Positions 1 through 42,223 of a stretch of 64,000 bases of DNA are shown one piece after another. The notes below the pieces were generated by a model. The model was given only the letters and a program-made list of their open reading frames with translations, searched no databases and had not been told where the DNA came from. Each line of letters opens with the position of its first letter. Within the stretch, counting starts at the first letter, position 1. The position numbers and the translations under genes are program-made. Source of the stretch: Arctopsyche grandis (lineage: Eukaryota; Arthropoda; Insecta; Trichoptera; Hydropsychidae); NCBI RefSeq assembly GCF_051622035.1, contig NC_135355.1, forward strand, positions 20,267,486 through 20,331,485, read 5' to 3'.

Positions 1-98
1 TGAGCACCTTTGTGGGAGAATATCGAATAAGAAACACGAAGGAGGTTTAGGCCTACACATATAAATTAAGGATGGAGTAAAAATTAAAAATGACGGAT
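1..98 (-). other. Start of Moesin 3' UTR
   Basis: These bases follow the TAG stop on the minus strand and run off the window edge. No polyadenylation signal was identified here. Confidence 0.7.
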
Positions 99-30996
<30,898 letters not shown>

Positions 30997-31008
<12 letters not shown>

Positions 31009-31042
31009 CTTGGAAGTTATTTTCTCCGCCGCTTTGTTGAAA
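30997..31042 (-). CDS. Moe: Moesin alternative first coding exon (MPKS) with 5' UTR
   Basis: On the minus strand a ttttcag acceptor (31045-31043) opens a 46-nt exon. It has 34 nt of leader, then ATG CCG AAA TCA (31008-30997), then GTATGT. Twelve coding bases keep phase 0 into [23 protein letters not shown] closely resembles the MPK start of vertebrate ERM proteins. Because the exon starts at an acceptor, at least one non-coding exon lies further upstream, perhaps in the GC island at 32.8-33.6 kb. Confidence 0.88.
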
Positions 31043-32110
31043 CTGAAAATAAGAAAAACAATCTTAATTTTATAATTGTATTCGACTAATACGAAGTTGG
31101 CATAAAAGTGTTGGGTGGTTTTTGTAATATTATATCAGTAAATTTTAAGTTGTCAATAAATATTTGAATACATTATTTTGTGAGACACGTTTATATCAAT
31201 ATAACAAATTAAGATTCCATTCTTCATTATGATTGTGTTCAATTATTAAAATGACGTGTCAAAAAGTCAAGTCAATTGGACATCTATTTCTAGTACTGAA
31301 TATTGTAGTAATTATTTATGCAAAGTATCAAATATATCATGGAAGAATATATTCACTTTTGACAGTTGTTGTATTGTTAGTAAAATAATATCGTTTATTC
31401 GTTTGATTATTCAAAGTGAGATTTGCATATTTGGCGGATTTCATTTCTAATAGGTCTTAATAATGCCATTTAAGATTTTGAATGATGAATGTTTCCAAAT
31501 TTGCATATATAATTGTTAAAAATATTATACAGTACCTCTGCAATTGTGCAATTTACAGTTACATTATAATATTTATATGTAAAATCTAAATTATATTATC
31601 AAAGAAAAAGCTTTAAAGATCTATTAAGATTACGTGAGCTTTTGGAATTTAAGATTCATATACATACATACAATGTTTTCATCTTTTTCTAGTCTTATCA
31701 ATGTATTCAATATAAAAGATTTATATAGCCATCAGTCAATAATATATAAGTATGTAAAAGAAATAAAAGACATATTGACTTGATTTAAGGCTAGATTTAT
31801 AAAGTTTTTATTTTTTGACGCATTCACACAACTTATTCATCATTTGAATTTACTCGGCATTAGGAAGAAAAATACGCGATTCCTATTGGTCAGCTTAGAT
31901 CTACCCGTTTTGGCGACCCCCTTTTTTTTATAAGAGCCTAGCGACCGACGATTCCAATGCATTTTTAATGTATAGAAATAAAAAAATTATTCGAACATTT
32001 AACTTGGATTAAACACGAAAATTATACCAATAGGTTGGGAGCCCGTGAATTAATACGTTATAATAAAGGGTAAACGGATTATGTCGCAGATTACGATCGC
32101 GTATACGGAA

Positions 32111-32440
32111 CAATGGCGTAACCATTAAGACGCGGGGGTATGCGGTGCATGCGAACCCTTAGGATCGGGAGGATCTCCAAATATTAATACATATGTATAG
32201 TAAAAATAATACAGGAAAAACAATTCGCCCTAATTGAAGACAGTAGAAGTATGTATAAAAAAATTCTACTTGTTCTGGGAACTTCAAATATTAGGATGAA
32301 AAAGTTCAAAAAATTCCTTTAAAATTTACATATAGGCTAAGGACATTTAAAATTTATTTATTTCATTAAAAAAATATGGGGGGGGGGGGTGGCTTTGGTA
32401 AATTTTGCATACGGGAAAAATTTTTCTAGTTACGCCACTG
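32111..32440. mobile_element. hAT-type MITE with perfect 8-bp TSD
   Basis: The left end CAATGGCGTAACCAT and inverted right end CAGTGGCGTAACTAGA are flanked on both sides by ATACGGAA (32103-32110, 32441-32448). A G12-13 run lies near the right end. The 330-bp length and lack of an open frame indicate a non-autonomous element. Confidence 0.9.
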
Positions 32441-32515
32441 ATACGGAATATCTGGCATTCGAGTTCTCTTTAGTATGATGGTTAGCGCGTTAGACTCGAT
32501 GTATGGAATTAATTT

Positions 32516-32595
32516 TCAGGTGCCAGTTGTTCCGTGATCGAGATTTTAGTGACGTGTGCGAGATCGCTTTGTGCGGAATAATCACCGAACCATAA
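32516..32595 (-). repeat. Single arm of the 18872-19078 fold-back family
   Basis: The reverse complement reads GGTGATTATTCCGCACAAAG, CACACGTCACTAAAATCTCG and ATCACGGAACA. It closely matches the left arm at 18872. Confidence 0.75.
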
Positions 32596-32799
32596 TAAAG
32601 CTAAGATATTTACAACAAAAACTCATCAGCCAATGGGAGCCGGGATCGACATATTTACATCGGTTTAAACTGCCACTAGGGATGGTATTTTTTCAGTCGC
32701 ATTTTTCAATATTAAAGTGAGGTTATGTTCGCGTCATCTGTCATGGAGGCGGCCAGAAAACTGTCAACTAAAGAAAGTTTTTTGAAAAGGGGAAACATT

Positions 32800-33600
32800 G
32801 CACAAATTTGAACACACTGAAAAGTGCACTACGAAAGGAGGCCGACTACGCAGCGGCCGGTGCTGGAGTCGGAGTCGGAGTCAGAGTCAGAGTGGAATGT
32901 GTGTGGAGGGGCGAGGTGAGGCCCCGCTGTCAGATATCTCGGACGTGTCACGTGACTCGTCACACGCACACACACACTCACGCGCGCTCGCGAGCATTCG
33001 CACGTATGCATGAGGGGAGACGCCGGTAGCTGTTTACTTCCAGTGTGAAGTGTGGAGTGTAGAGTGTAGTAGGGGTGGGCGTTGATGACGTGACGTGTGC
33101 TTTTGAGGTTAGACGGGGTAACTTACGGGTGGGGCGGGGTGGGGGTGGGGGTGAGGAGGCTTTCGCTCCGGTGCGGTGGTGAGAGAGCCGACGCGCTGAG
33201 ACGAGACGAGACGAGACGAGACGAGAGGAGACGAGATGAGATGAGGTGGCTGCAGCGACGGGCCTCCGACCGAGAGAGTGGACACTGCCACTGCCACTGC
33301 CACTGCCAGCCGGAGTGCGACAACGAGCGGGTGGGAGGGAGACGGGGACAGGGACGGGGACGGGGACGAGAGCGAGAGCGAGAGCGAGAGAGCAGCTCAG
33401 AACCCGCGATCGCGACCGCGCCCTCACCACTTGGTTCACAATACAATCACATACACATATATTATACGCACTCCTCGCCAGTGTCGCTTCCCCTCCCCCG
33501 CTTCGGCCGTGGACTTCCTCGCCCCCTCCCCTGTTGACGCGAGCCCGAGTGTGGCCGGCGACCGGCGACCGGCGGCGCCACGACAGTCAGCTTTTCGCCA
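32800..33600. promoter_or_regulatory. GC/CpG-rich island, candidate shared promoter of Moesin and Taf13
   Basis: About 800 bases are strongly GC-rich and CpG-rich in an otherwise AT-rich window. Several short tandem tracts occur: TCGGAG and TCAGAG near 32865-32890, GAGAC repeats at 33199-33240, CACTGC at 33283-33307, GGGGAC at 33344-33367 and GAGAGC after 33368. It lies upstream of the minus-strand MPKS exon (whose acceptor demands an upstream exon) and upstream of plus-strand Taf13. Promoter function is inferred from composition and position. Overlapping open frames in all six frames reflect lack of AT-rich stops. Confidence 0.45.
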
Positions 33601-33668
33601 CGGCTCATCTTTGGCGATTGTACAATATTGTCGCACATTTGCCTACCCACAGTTGGAGATGTGCCGTC

Positions 33669-33714
33669 GGGAAAAAACCCGGTTTATTCCCGGGAATAAA
33701 CCGGGTTTTTTCCC
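33669..33714. repeat. Perfect 46-bp palindrome
   Basis: GGGAAAAAACCCGGTTTATT followed by CCCGGG and then the exact complement. Every base pairs with no spacer. It sits just outside the GC island. Confidence 0.95.
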
Positions 33715-34380
33715 TGGAAAAATTGGAAAATTGAAAAAAATGTATACCAATAAGATTTACAAATCGACACATTTTTATACATACTCGCATTGAGTCAATG
33801 CCATCGACAAATACAACACTTGAATTGCATTTGTACGGTAAATTTTCAATTTATGTTCGAGTCGGATGCTTTACGTAAATAACCTATTAGTTATTATCGC
33901 TTGTTCGAAATACGCGGTTTGCAAGTAACAACTACGACGGTCTCGGAATTTGGAATCTTGGATATTAAGAGTTTTCATCCAAGGTCATGAATTCTTTTCA
34001 ATATCATTTGGTTTCATTCGTTCAAAAATATAATTCTATTATTTTATGGGGGATGAACGAATGAGACGACTGCCATGTTGATGCACGTGCTTTATTTATG
34101 ACAGCTGAAGACAGAGTGAGGTAGCTACTCTGAACACACGTCGAGTTGGTCCCCACTCGCAGGAAGGTGACCAAACTCGACCATGTCGTATAGTGAGCCG
34201 CCACAATTTATTCATATTTTCATCCCACTAGAAAGGGATGACGACGGCAAATTAAAAAAAAAGTATATACTTACATGAATTTATACAAAACAACAATAAA
34301 TGATAAAACTATATAAAACAATATATTTAATATATGTATATTCTAAAAAATACATACATATTCAATACGGTTCGGTAATT

Positions 34381-34610
34381 ACTAGTCAAATGTGAACCAG
34401 TTACAGGACAACCGATCGCTCTAGATCGGTCACACGTGATCACCCGTCACGCTAAAACTGGTCACACTCTAAAAATGATCACGAGAAAACTGGTCACACC
34501 CTAAAATCGGTCAATCAGCTTTCTCGTGACCAGTTTTAGTGTGACGGGTGATCACGTGTGACCGATCTAGAGCGACCGGTTGTCCTGTGACTGCTTCACA
34601 TATGACTAGT
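34381..34610. mobile_element. Fold-back MITE, 230 bp, with internal short repeats
   Basis: ACTAGTCAAATGTGAACCAG at the left pairs with the inverted right end ACTAGTCATATGTGAAGCAG. The arms continue through GACAACCGATCGCTCTAGAT and GGTCACACGTGATCACCCGT. The centre repeats CTGGTCACAC(T/C)CTAAAA. No clear target duplication and no coding capacity. Confidence 0.88.
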
Positions 34611-34614
34611 AGTC

Positions 34615-37413
34615 CGTTTACCATTCAATACAAATAATATAACTAGCCTGCATGATGTGCCACATGTCAAATGATACCAGGGCTATAAATCATTAAATAT
34701 TGAATTTGTTATAAATTTAAAAACGTATTCGTTTAATTTTTAAATTTTATAATTATAATTATTATTTAAATTATATAATTTTACAATTATTATTTAAATT
34801 ATAATTGAAAAAATATCGGAGCAGTGGAGCGCAACAAATTTCAGAGCTTCGGCTCCATTCCTGCTCCGCGTAAAAACTCGTTACTCCACTGCTCCACGCT
34901 CCGCTTCAAATCTCTGGTTTGTCACTATTTAGAGGCATTTTTTTAAAACAATATGTTTACATTATTTGCGTTTAAAAAAAATACTTTTTCCCTCTACCAT
35001 CTACCGAAGAATATGGCGTGATATTCTTAACTAAAAAGAGGAATCTCGGCAGCAAATATATGTGTGCAAGAAAACATGAAATAAAACTTTAATTATATTA
35101 TTAAAAGAAATCCTACATTCGACATGGAAATAGGTTTGAGAACAGTCATCTGCCATTTGTGACGTCTGTTAATTTCTTATATTGTCGGGCTGGAGTATTG
35201 ACGTCAGTCAAATTGTGCAAGGACAAATTAGACACAACTAACAACTGGAGCAACTACATGGGAGAAATCTACGTTGAGAATCTTAACAAATAACCCAAAT
35301 AGTAGATAGGAGATAAAAACAGCAATCGTCGAAAACTTATTTACTAAGAGAAATAATAATTCCGGTAGAGAACTTCCTCAATAATGGATTTTTGGAAAAC
35401 TTTAGTGCTTGCTTTTCAGTTGAAGTGACTAACTGAAGTTGAAGAAATGGAAAAAAACTGGATTTGAAAATTGCAAAGTCAATTATCGCTACAACTCCCA
35501 ACTACTGATCCTCACTCTGATGTCTATTCTTGCAGCGTCGAACGCAAAAATGGTGGTGTAATAAATGACACTAAAGAACAATCTCTTATCACTTGAAGTC
35601 GAATTCATTTAGAGACAGCCAATAGATTCGAGCGATTCAAGCCACTTTTGATCTCCAGAATCTGCATTATAATTTAATTCAAAATTACTTATATAAGTTT
35701 ATTTAATTAATGAAAAAATATTTTAGGTTTTATTTTAATAAAAAAATGTCTATTACGTTTAAAATAAATGCCTCCGGATAATGGGAAAAAGACAAGCACA
35801 AAAGAGATTTTATTATAAATCTAACCAGGATATTCTATGAAAAAATTACTAATAACCAGATCAAGATTCTTATGAAGAGTCTCGGTGGTCACAAGATATC
35901 TATATCAGTGATGTAACAAGGGAGACGTGGTTATTGATGCCCCCGAACGCATCAAATTGGGGGGGCGCTGCAAAAGCAAAATATTTGACACACAATGTCA
36001 TATTTTGCGATAGCTTAGATTCACTTCAAAAAGTATAATGTGTGAGGGTGACGAATTAGTCTACGAAATTCGACAAAAATAGTAAAGTTTATAACTTTTG
36101 TTCGTAATCCGTCTATCAAACATGCTGTCTTTCTAGGCTTTGAATTGAAAGCGATAATGTGGCGTCAGACTCGAGCCCAACCATGAAAGCGTAAGACAAT
36201 GCTTTCTATATACATAGAATATTGTAATTTACTGTATTTTAAGTTGTATGATATATGCAATACAAATTTGACTTTTACAAATTGAGATAATTTCATCATT
36301 GTCCGTCAAGAGGATATCGTCAAACCAAATGGATGTATTTTATTTTATAAGTTGAAAAATATGACAAAATATTTGAAAATACAAATCTACCTACATTTGA
36401 AGTAAATTGTAAAATAAATAATTTTTAGATATTTTAAAGTTGTTAGGACCAAATAGTGACGTTTGTGACGATCGGCCGAAGGGTAGTTGTCAATTTTTAA
36501 GTGCGGGCTTTTAAATACTCGTTAAAATTGGGGCTCCAAGCCGTGGGATGGCCTCCCAAGATGCATCTGAAGTCTTCGATCAGGTTATTATCTATTTTGT
36601 TTAATATACTCGGAGATCTACAATCGATATCTTTCACTAATGATACTGTGGTCGTTACTGACATTGTTTTATTTTGTTATGACTTATGGAGTATCAAATT
36701 ACTTATTATCAAATAACTGAATTGTGTGCAATATGCTATTTCATTCGTATACGACAACATATTTAAAATTTGCAATCTCATCAAATCACATTTCTAGGGA
36801 CGCATTAAATGTTTATAATATTTCCATTCTAATTTTTTTTATATATTTAGATAATACAATGTAATATTGATCTCTTTAAGAGGACAATATGTATTTGTTA
36901 ATCATCTGATTAATCACTAAATATTCATTGACACGTTTGAGGTAAATTGCACTGGTAATTAATAGATTTAATGATATATTTTTAATTGTCAAACATTTTC
37001 GCATAACCCTAAAATTGAATGACGCTCTAATCTCACATTTCTATTGAAATTGTGAGGTTTCATATATAATAATATCCAAGAGGAATTTTAGATTACATTT
37101 CAATCATTCTTATAGTCGCAGTTATATTTTTCGTTCATTTATTTTTATATTGTCTTTGAAGTTGAACGTTTATTTGAGCTCTAGTAGATATACATACAAT
37201 GAACAATGATCCGTCTTATGCTTCATCTAAAATCTGCAGAAGCATAAATAAAAGTCTTCCAATATTAACGTATGAAGAACTTGTGAAACTTTTGATCGTA
37301 AACACACAATAAATTATTTATTTTAATTATTTCAGCGAAACTTACCAAAACAATTTAAAGTAATATTGAAATAATTGATAATTAATATTGCCTTTTTATA
37401 TTGATTGTTTAAG
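34615..37413. other. Interval upstream of Taf13 exon
   Basis: AT-rich DNA that should include the missing short first Taf13 coding exon. Other contents are a GGAGC-rich patch at 34820-34915 (repeated GCTCC/GGAGC, transposon-like) and a G-rich scrap at 35912-36000 starting CAGTGATGTAACAAGG. No exon could be assigned with confidence. Confidence 0.5.
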
Positions 37414-37595
37414 TTTGATGAAGATGAAAATGCTGAACCTCAACTCGGAGCAACTCCTTCTGGAAGAAAACGTCTCTTTAGCAAGGAATTGAGATGTATG
37501 ATGTATGGATTTGGTGATGACCAAAATCCTTATACAGAAAGTGTCGACCTGCTTGAAGATCTCGTTATCGAATTCATAACTGAGACAACCCATCG
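37414..37595 (+). CDS. Taf13: Taf13 coding exon (histone fold, first half)
   Basis: 182 nt, entering in phase 0 at FDEDENAEPQ and leaving after CG of a split Arg codon (CG|GTAATA). The acidic N-terminal patch and then GRKRLFSKELRCMMYG are diagnostic of TAF13. Confidence 0.95.
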
Positions 37596-38596
37596 GTAAT
37601 ATTAACACTCGATTGTATGTAATAGCAAAGTTCGGTGCGCTCCTTTCCACAAACTTGAAATTTATCAACACTCGTTTTTTCGACTTTTTTTGTGTATCTA
37701 AGGCATCAAGTTTGTATATATACAAAACGGGTGACCGTGAAAAAGTCGAAAATATTTGTTTATCATGCATACATATGAAAAACGGTTAGTATATATATCA
37801 GTGGCGTGCGGTAAAACTCTCTCTCCTCCCCGTCGTACATCCTCACTTAATTTGCGCGAGCAGGATACAACAGGTACAAGAGGAACAGCCTTTTCCTCCC
37901 GTATCCTGCGCGTGCACATTAAACAAGGCTGTATGACAAAAAGAGAGATAATTTCACCGTATACCACTGATATATTATATATTATATATACATAGTACGG
38001 TTTACCATGCACCTTTTTTTTTGATCTTTCGACTTAAAATCTTTCGATTTTCGATCTTTGCCTTCCGATATTTGCTTTTTCGACCTTTTCACTTTCGGTC
38101 TCGTGAGGTAGTCCCGTATATACTGATGCATGTATATATGTACATATGTACATACATATATGCACATACACGCCCATGCACACAAGTATTAAAAATAACT
38201 ATTTACACCTTCATACATAGATGTTGTCTTACAGCTACTAGAAATTTATAAATATTACTTATATTTCTAATTTCATCCGGCAGCTTATTATATGTAACAA
38301 CACCCCCATACAAGTCAAGTCATTGAAACGTGACACACCTTTCGAGTCAGTGAAACGGAGTAGACGCAAAGACAAATATATGTATAATAATATTTATTGT
38401 TTTAATTTGTAGAGCAATGGAGATTGGACGCACTGGACGCGTTCAAGTTGAAGATATTGTTTTCTTGGTTCGCAAAGATCATCGAAAATATGCTAGAGTC
38501 AAGGATTTATTAACGATGAATGAAGAACTGAAAAAGGCTCGTAAGGCTTTTGATGAAGGGAAATTCACAGGTAATAATCCAGAAGCTGCTCCATAA
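37414..38596 (+). CDS. Taf13: TAF13, TFIID subunit 13 (3' two coding exons)
   Basis: TAF13 is a histone-fold subunit of the RNA polymerase II initiation factor TFIID and pairs with TAF11. Exon 37414-37595 follows a gtttaag acceptor and carries RKRLFSKELRCMMYGFGDDQ and the DLLEDLVIEFITETTH helix. Exon 38413-38596 completes a split Arg codon and reads AMEIGRTGRVQVEDIVFLVR, then KYARVKDLLTMNEELKKARK, and ends at TAA after NPEAAP. Together they give 121 residues against a family length of about 124. Only a few N-terminal codons are missing, so a short upstream exon in phase 0 must exist. No in-frame ATG precedes the histone fold within exon 37414. The intron is 817 bp and contains a composite MITE (37728-38116). 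Confidence 0.95.
37728..38116. mobile_element. GGTCTCC-family element with a nested CAGTGGCG MITE
   Basis: The outer ends are CGGGTGACCGTGAAAAAGTC and, inverted, CGGGACTACCTCACGAGACC. The right arm (GGTTTACCATGCACC, GATCTTTCGACTTAAAATC, GATTTTCGATCTTTGCC) matches the 40677 palindrome. Inside, 37799-37969 is a separate MITE with its own inverted ends. The same arrangement recurs at 46112-46540. Confidence 0.8.
37799..37969. mobile_element. Nested CAGTGGCG MITE, 171 bp
   Basis: The termini CAGTGGCGTGCGGTAAAACT and (inverted) CAGTGGTATACGGTGAAATT are flanked by ATATATAT and ATATATTA. The core has GCGAGCAGGATACAACAGG, shared with the 40677 palindrome. Confidence 0.8.
38413..38596 (+). CDS. Taf13: Taf13 last coding exon (histone fold, second half)
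   Basis: 184 nt including the stop. The tttgtag acceptor precedes A-GCA-ATG, giving R-A-M. VQVEDIVFLVRKDHRKYARV and MNEELKKARKAFDE match the C-terminal half of TAF13. The last residues (KFTGNNPEAAP) are variable in the family. AATAAA signals lie downstream near 38925. Confidence 0.95.
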
Positions 38597-38599
38597 GCG

Positions 38600-39218
38600 C
38601 ATGAATGTACGTGGTATAAAGTAGTAAACCGCCGCTTGTCAATGAGACATGCAAGTTATAAAATATGTACACATAAACGAGGCTTGAGGTGAATACAAAT
38701 ATTGCCAATTTTTTAATGTAGTTTTGAATATAATTGGCATTTTACTTGTGTTTTTCCACATGTGGCAATTTTATGTCTGTACATATTTCGAATTCTACAT
38801 AATGTTTTAATTATTTTATATAAATGTGAAGGCGAATCTGCATCAATTTAATCAATTCATGCTGTTTAAATTTTTTTTATATTGAAATAATATTTTATAT
38901 TATATGAGATAAGTTGAATACTAAAATAAAACAAACGTTTGTGTGCATTGTTAAACTGATTTTGGAATACATATTTATGTCTGCTCTTTTAATATTCTAA
39001 TTTGTATGGCAGTTGGTAACACAATACCTTTACTATTTAAATAATATTTTCTTAATGAATCTTATATTGTAATTTTTTCTATCACACTTTCATTAATTAT
39101 TTCTTTCAATATTATTATTTGTAAAAAATTGCTTATTGCATGTTTGGTGTCTTACGGAAAAATGACATGTAATGTGAATATGTAATTTATTCCATTTATT
39201 TGTGTATCATGAGCAGAC
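38600..39218 (+). other. Taf13 3' UTR/downstream
   Basis: AT-rich sequence after the Taf13 stop. An AATAAA near 38925 is a candidate polyadenylation signal. No other gene seen. Confidence 0.5.
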
Positions 39219-39359
39219 TTAGACGGCCAGGATGCTTTAACCCACAAAAATGGTTCACTATTGTCAATTACTATTGTCCTACAAAGCTAAATAGCAAAAA
39301 TAAAAAAGGTTGACAATAGTGGACAATTTTTTGTGGGTTAAAGCGTTCTGGCCGCCTAA
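39219..39359. mobile_element. GGCCAG inverted-repeat MITE, 141 bp
   Basis: TTAGACGGCCAGGATGCTTT pairs with the inverted right end TTAGGCGGCCAGAACGCTTT. The arms continue through AACCCACAAAAA and CACTATTGTCAA. A second, decayed copy lies at 9738-9855. Flanks show no clear target duplication. Confidence 0.85.
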
Positions 39360-40676
39360 TTCTGATCTGGAGAAAAGTAACTTATTGTGTATGTATTCAT
39401 AACATGTGCAGTTCTTCATGGCATTGTATGTACATACATATTTTAAATTCAAATTATTTTGTTTGGTAAGTATCTATGATGCTTTGAAACTATGTACCTA
39501 TATTTACCTGGTAAAAATAAGTATATTTTGTATGTCTATTGAATAAAAATTTTCTTTGCAAATCTATTTTTTATTTGCATGATTCATTTTCTAACATCTT
39601 TTTTTTTCTCCACTGAAAATCCAAATCTAACTCATGATTTGTTGTCTTGGTGAATCCTCCAAGTCCAAGTAGCATATACATATGTATGTGTTAATGATTA
39701 ATGATTAATAATTACTAATGATTTAACCTACATTTTGGATATAAAATAGTGGAATTTTGTAATGTTTTTTGGTTCTATGACACAGTAACATTTATTTATT
39801 CATGCATAAAAGTGATACCACATGGAAGCAAAATTAACTTTCAATAATGCAGTTCCAGTATTTCAAATGATAATAAGTATGGATTGTCGTACTATCTTTA
39901 TATTATAACATGAGCTACTTACGTTTAATTGTACCTTTAGTGTGTAACTAAAATTCTCCCATGTCAGGTTATAATAATTGTATCATATATTTTTGCTGAT
40001 TATTGTTTAACCAGATAATTTCAATTTATATTTATATAAGTTGAATTATGTTAAAGTAATTGTGGAATAAAAAAACTGCTAAAATTGTTTTTTATTTTTG
40101 TAATTGGTAATTTTAATACTTCATATCAAAAGCCAAAAAAATGAATAATACAGTGGAATGTTCCTAGAACCATTATATAATATGTACTATTGAATTTTAC
40201 TAAATTTTATAAATTATGTATGTATGTAGTGACACCTATGTATTATTTGTGAAACGTGTAGGATGGTATATTCATCTATTCTACATAATATGGCAATTTT
40301 TTTTTATTTTGAAATATCATTGGTATATCAGCGATTTCCAATCTGGGAAGATTTGTACAAATCAGGCGCGAAAAGTTAGTTTATAACATAACTTAATAAA
40401 ATAAAATAATATATATTTATAAATAAATTTTCCTAACATGAGATTGAAATCTGTTTCTGAAACGCAAGTAATTTTTGTTTGGTTAAAAGAGAAAATCCAT
40501 TAATAATGAATATACTGACGGTAATATAAGTAAATATACATAGTAGGAATATAAGCTACAGGGAACAAGGAAGTAGAAATATCAAGACAAGAAAATACGA
40601 TTTATCCTATTTATCAATGAGATTTATTTATAAGTGCTATTATAGTTGTCTTGGAAAGACCAAAGTGTTTGCTATG

Positions 40677-41053
40677 GGTCTCCGTGACGAGCCTGAATGT
40701 GAAACGCCGGAAAACGCAAATATCGGAAGGCAAAGATCGAAAATCGAAAGATCTTAAGTCGAAAGGTCAAAAAAAAAGGGTGCATGGTAAACGGTACATA
40801 CTCACTTAATTTGCGCTAGCAGGATACAACAGGAACAAAAGGAACAGGCTTTTCCTCCCATATTTTGCGCGCGCGCGAAAAGCCTGTTCCTTTTGTTCCT
40901 GTTGTATCCTGCTAGCGCAAATTAAGTGAGTATGTACCGTTTACCATGCACCCTTTTTTTTGACCTTTCGACTTAAGATCTTTCGATTTTCGATCTTTGC
41001 CTTCCGATATTTGCGTTTTCCGGCGTTTCACATTCGGGCTCGTCACGGAGACC
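40677..41053. mobile_element. Nearly perfect 377-bp palindromic element
   Basis: The left arm begins GGTCTCCGTGACGAGCCTGA. The right arm, inverted, begins GGTCTCCGTGACGAGCCCGA. The two arms, each about 177 bp, agree base for base except one substitution and an A-run length difference. The centre is a short GCGCGCGCGC-containing loop near 40865. Motifs repeated in the family are AAATATCGGAAGGCAAAGAT, GAAAGATCTTAAGTCGAAAG and AGGATACAACAGGAACAAAA. There is no transposase, so it is a non-autonomous element able to form a long hairpin. Confidence 0.93.
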
Positions 41054-42223
41054 GAGGCGAATCATATGTGAAACAGTTGCGACAAATACCGTTTGCTGAT
41101 AATATAGTTGGAAGAAAATTTTTATTATTGTGTCAATTATATTTGTATAATACATTTAAAAATGTGTTTATATTATTTTATGGAATAAAGAGGGAGGCAC
41201 TAAGACTAGATTTTTTAAAAAGAAAGGCCTAGTTGCACTAAGTTAGGAAACAAACAATATTGAATTTCGATGGAAAAAATACGGACTTAATAAAATTGGA
41301 ATCCATAAATAATTCACGAGCAGATATTGCCCTCCAATTAAATTTAATGTGCGAACCATTCACTTCTTTTATCGGAATTCTTCAGAAGTGGTAGTATTAA
41401 TAGAAAGAAATTGAATTTATTCGAACATTGCGTTATAAATGAGCGTATAACGAGTCGAATTCAGACAGGGGTCAAAAGTGGCCAAAAGTATCTGGGGAAA
41501 TTACCCAGATTTAGTGTTGGTCACCGCAGATACATACTAGTATGTACATACATATGTAGGTAGGTACATAGACACACCCAAAAGTTTCCGAATTAGTTTA
41601 TTGAATTGTGGGTGAAATTTTGCGTGATCTCGGTCATTGATCATGTTTGGGAAAATATCATCGGGAAATAGCGAGAGACGTGTCTAAAATTTCCTCCTCA
41701 GTGAAATAAAATTCTAACGTCTTTTTTTGTTTAATATTACATTTTAAGATATGTGATTAATTAATTAATTAACACATTTTATGTATTTCATGAATAAAAT
41801 TCAATGATTTACGAAAGTATGTAGCATGAGCCGCACCTACTTGCTCTCGCATTCGAAATTACTATAAAAAGTAAAAAAAAATACAGAACATCGTAACGAG
41901 TAGCTCTATATTTAATGTTGAATGGACGCGAAATATGGCGAGAAAAATAGAATATATATGAAAATTCACTAAAAGAAAAGTCCACCACGGTCAGTAAATG
42001 GCAATTTTGGATAAATTATTAAGGTCACTTCTTTGATTGCTATAAACGATATCTAGCAGGGGCTTCCAAACATTTAAGGATTAGGTAATTTTTTAATAGG
42101 AATATTTTATTGACCCAGGGGTCTGATCAATATAAAAACATATTTTATGACTTTTTATTATATTGTAATTAAATAAATTAAAATAAATAAATATATAATT
42201 GTGTTTATACATACGTTCTATAT

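Larger units (their letters stand above)
31043..32797. other. Interval between MPKS exon and GC island
   Basis: AT-rich DNA, presumably first intron of the longest Moesin transcript. It contains the MITE at 32111 and one fold-back arm at 32516. No gene seen. Confidence 0.6.

Noticed and set aside
32798..33793. Many overlapping 60-171-codon frames in the GC island
   Set aside because: GC-rich tandem repeats lack AT-rich stop codons in all frames; Arg/Glu/Ser-rich translations show no domain.
34661..34915. Possible hAT element ending CAGAGATTTGAAGC
   Set aside because: The right end and GGAGC-rich interior look transposon-like, but no matching left end or 8-bp duplication could be found.
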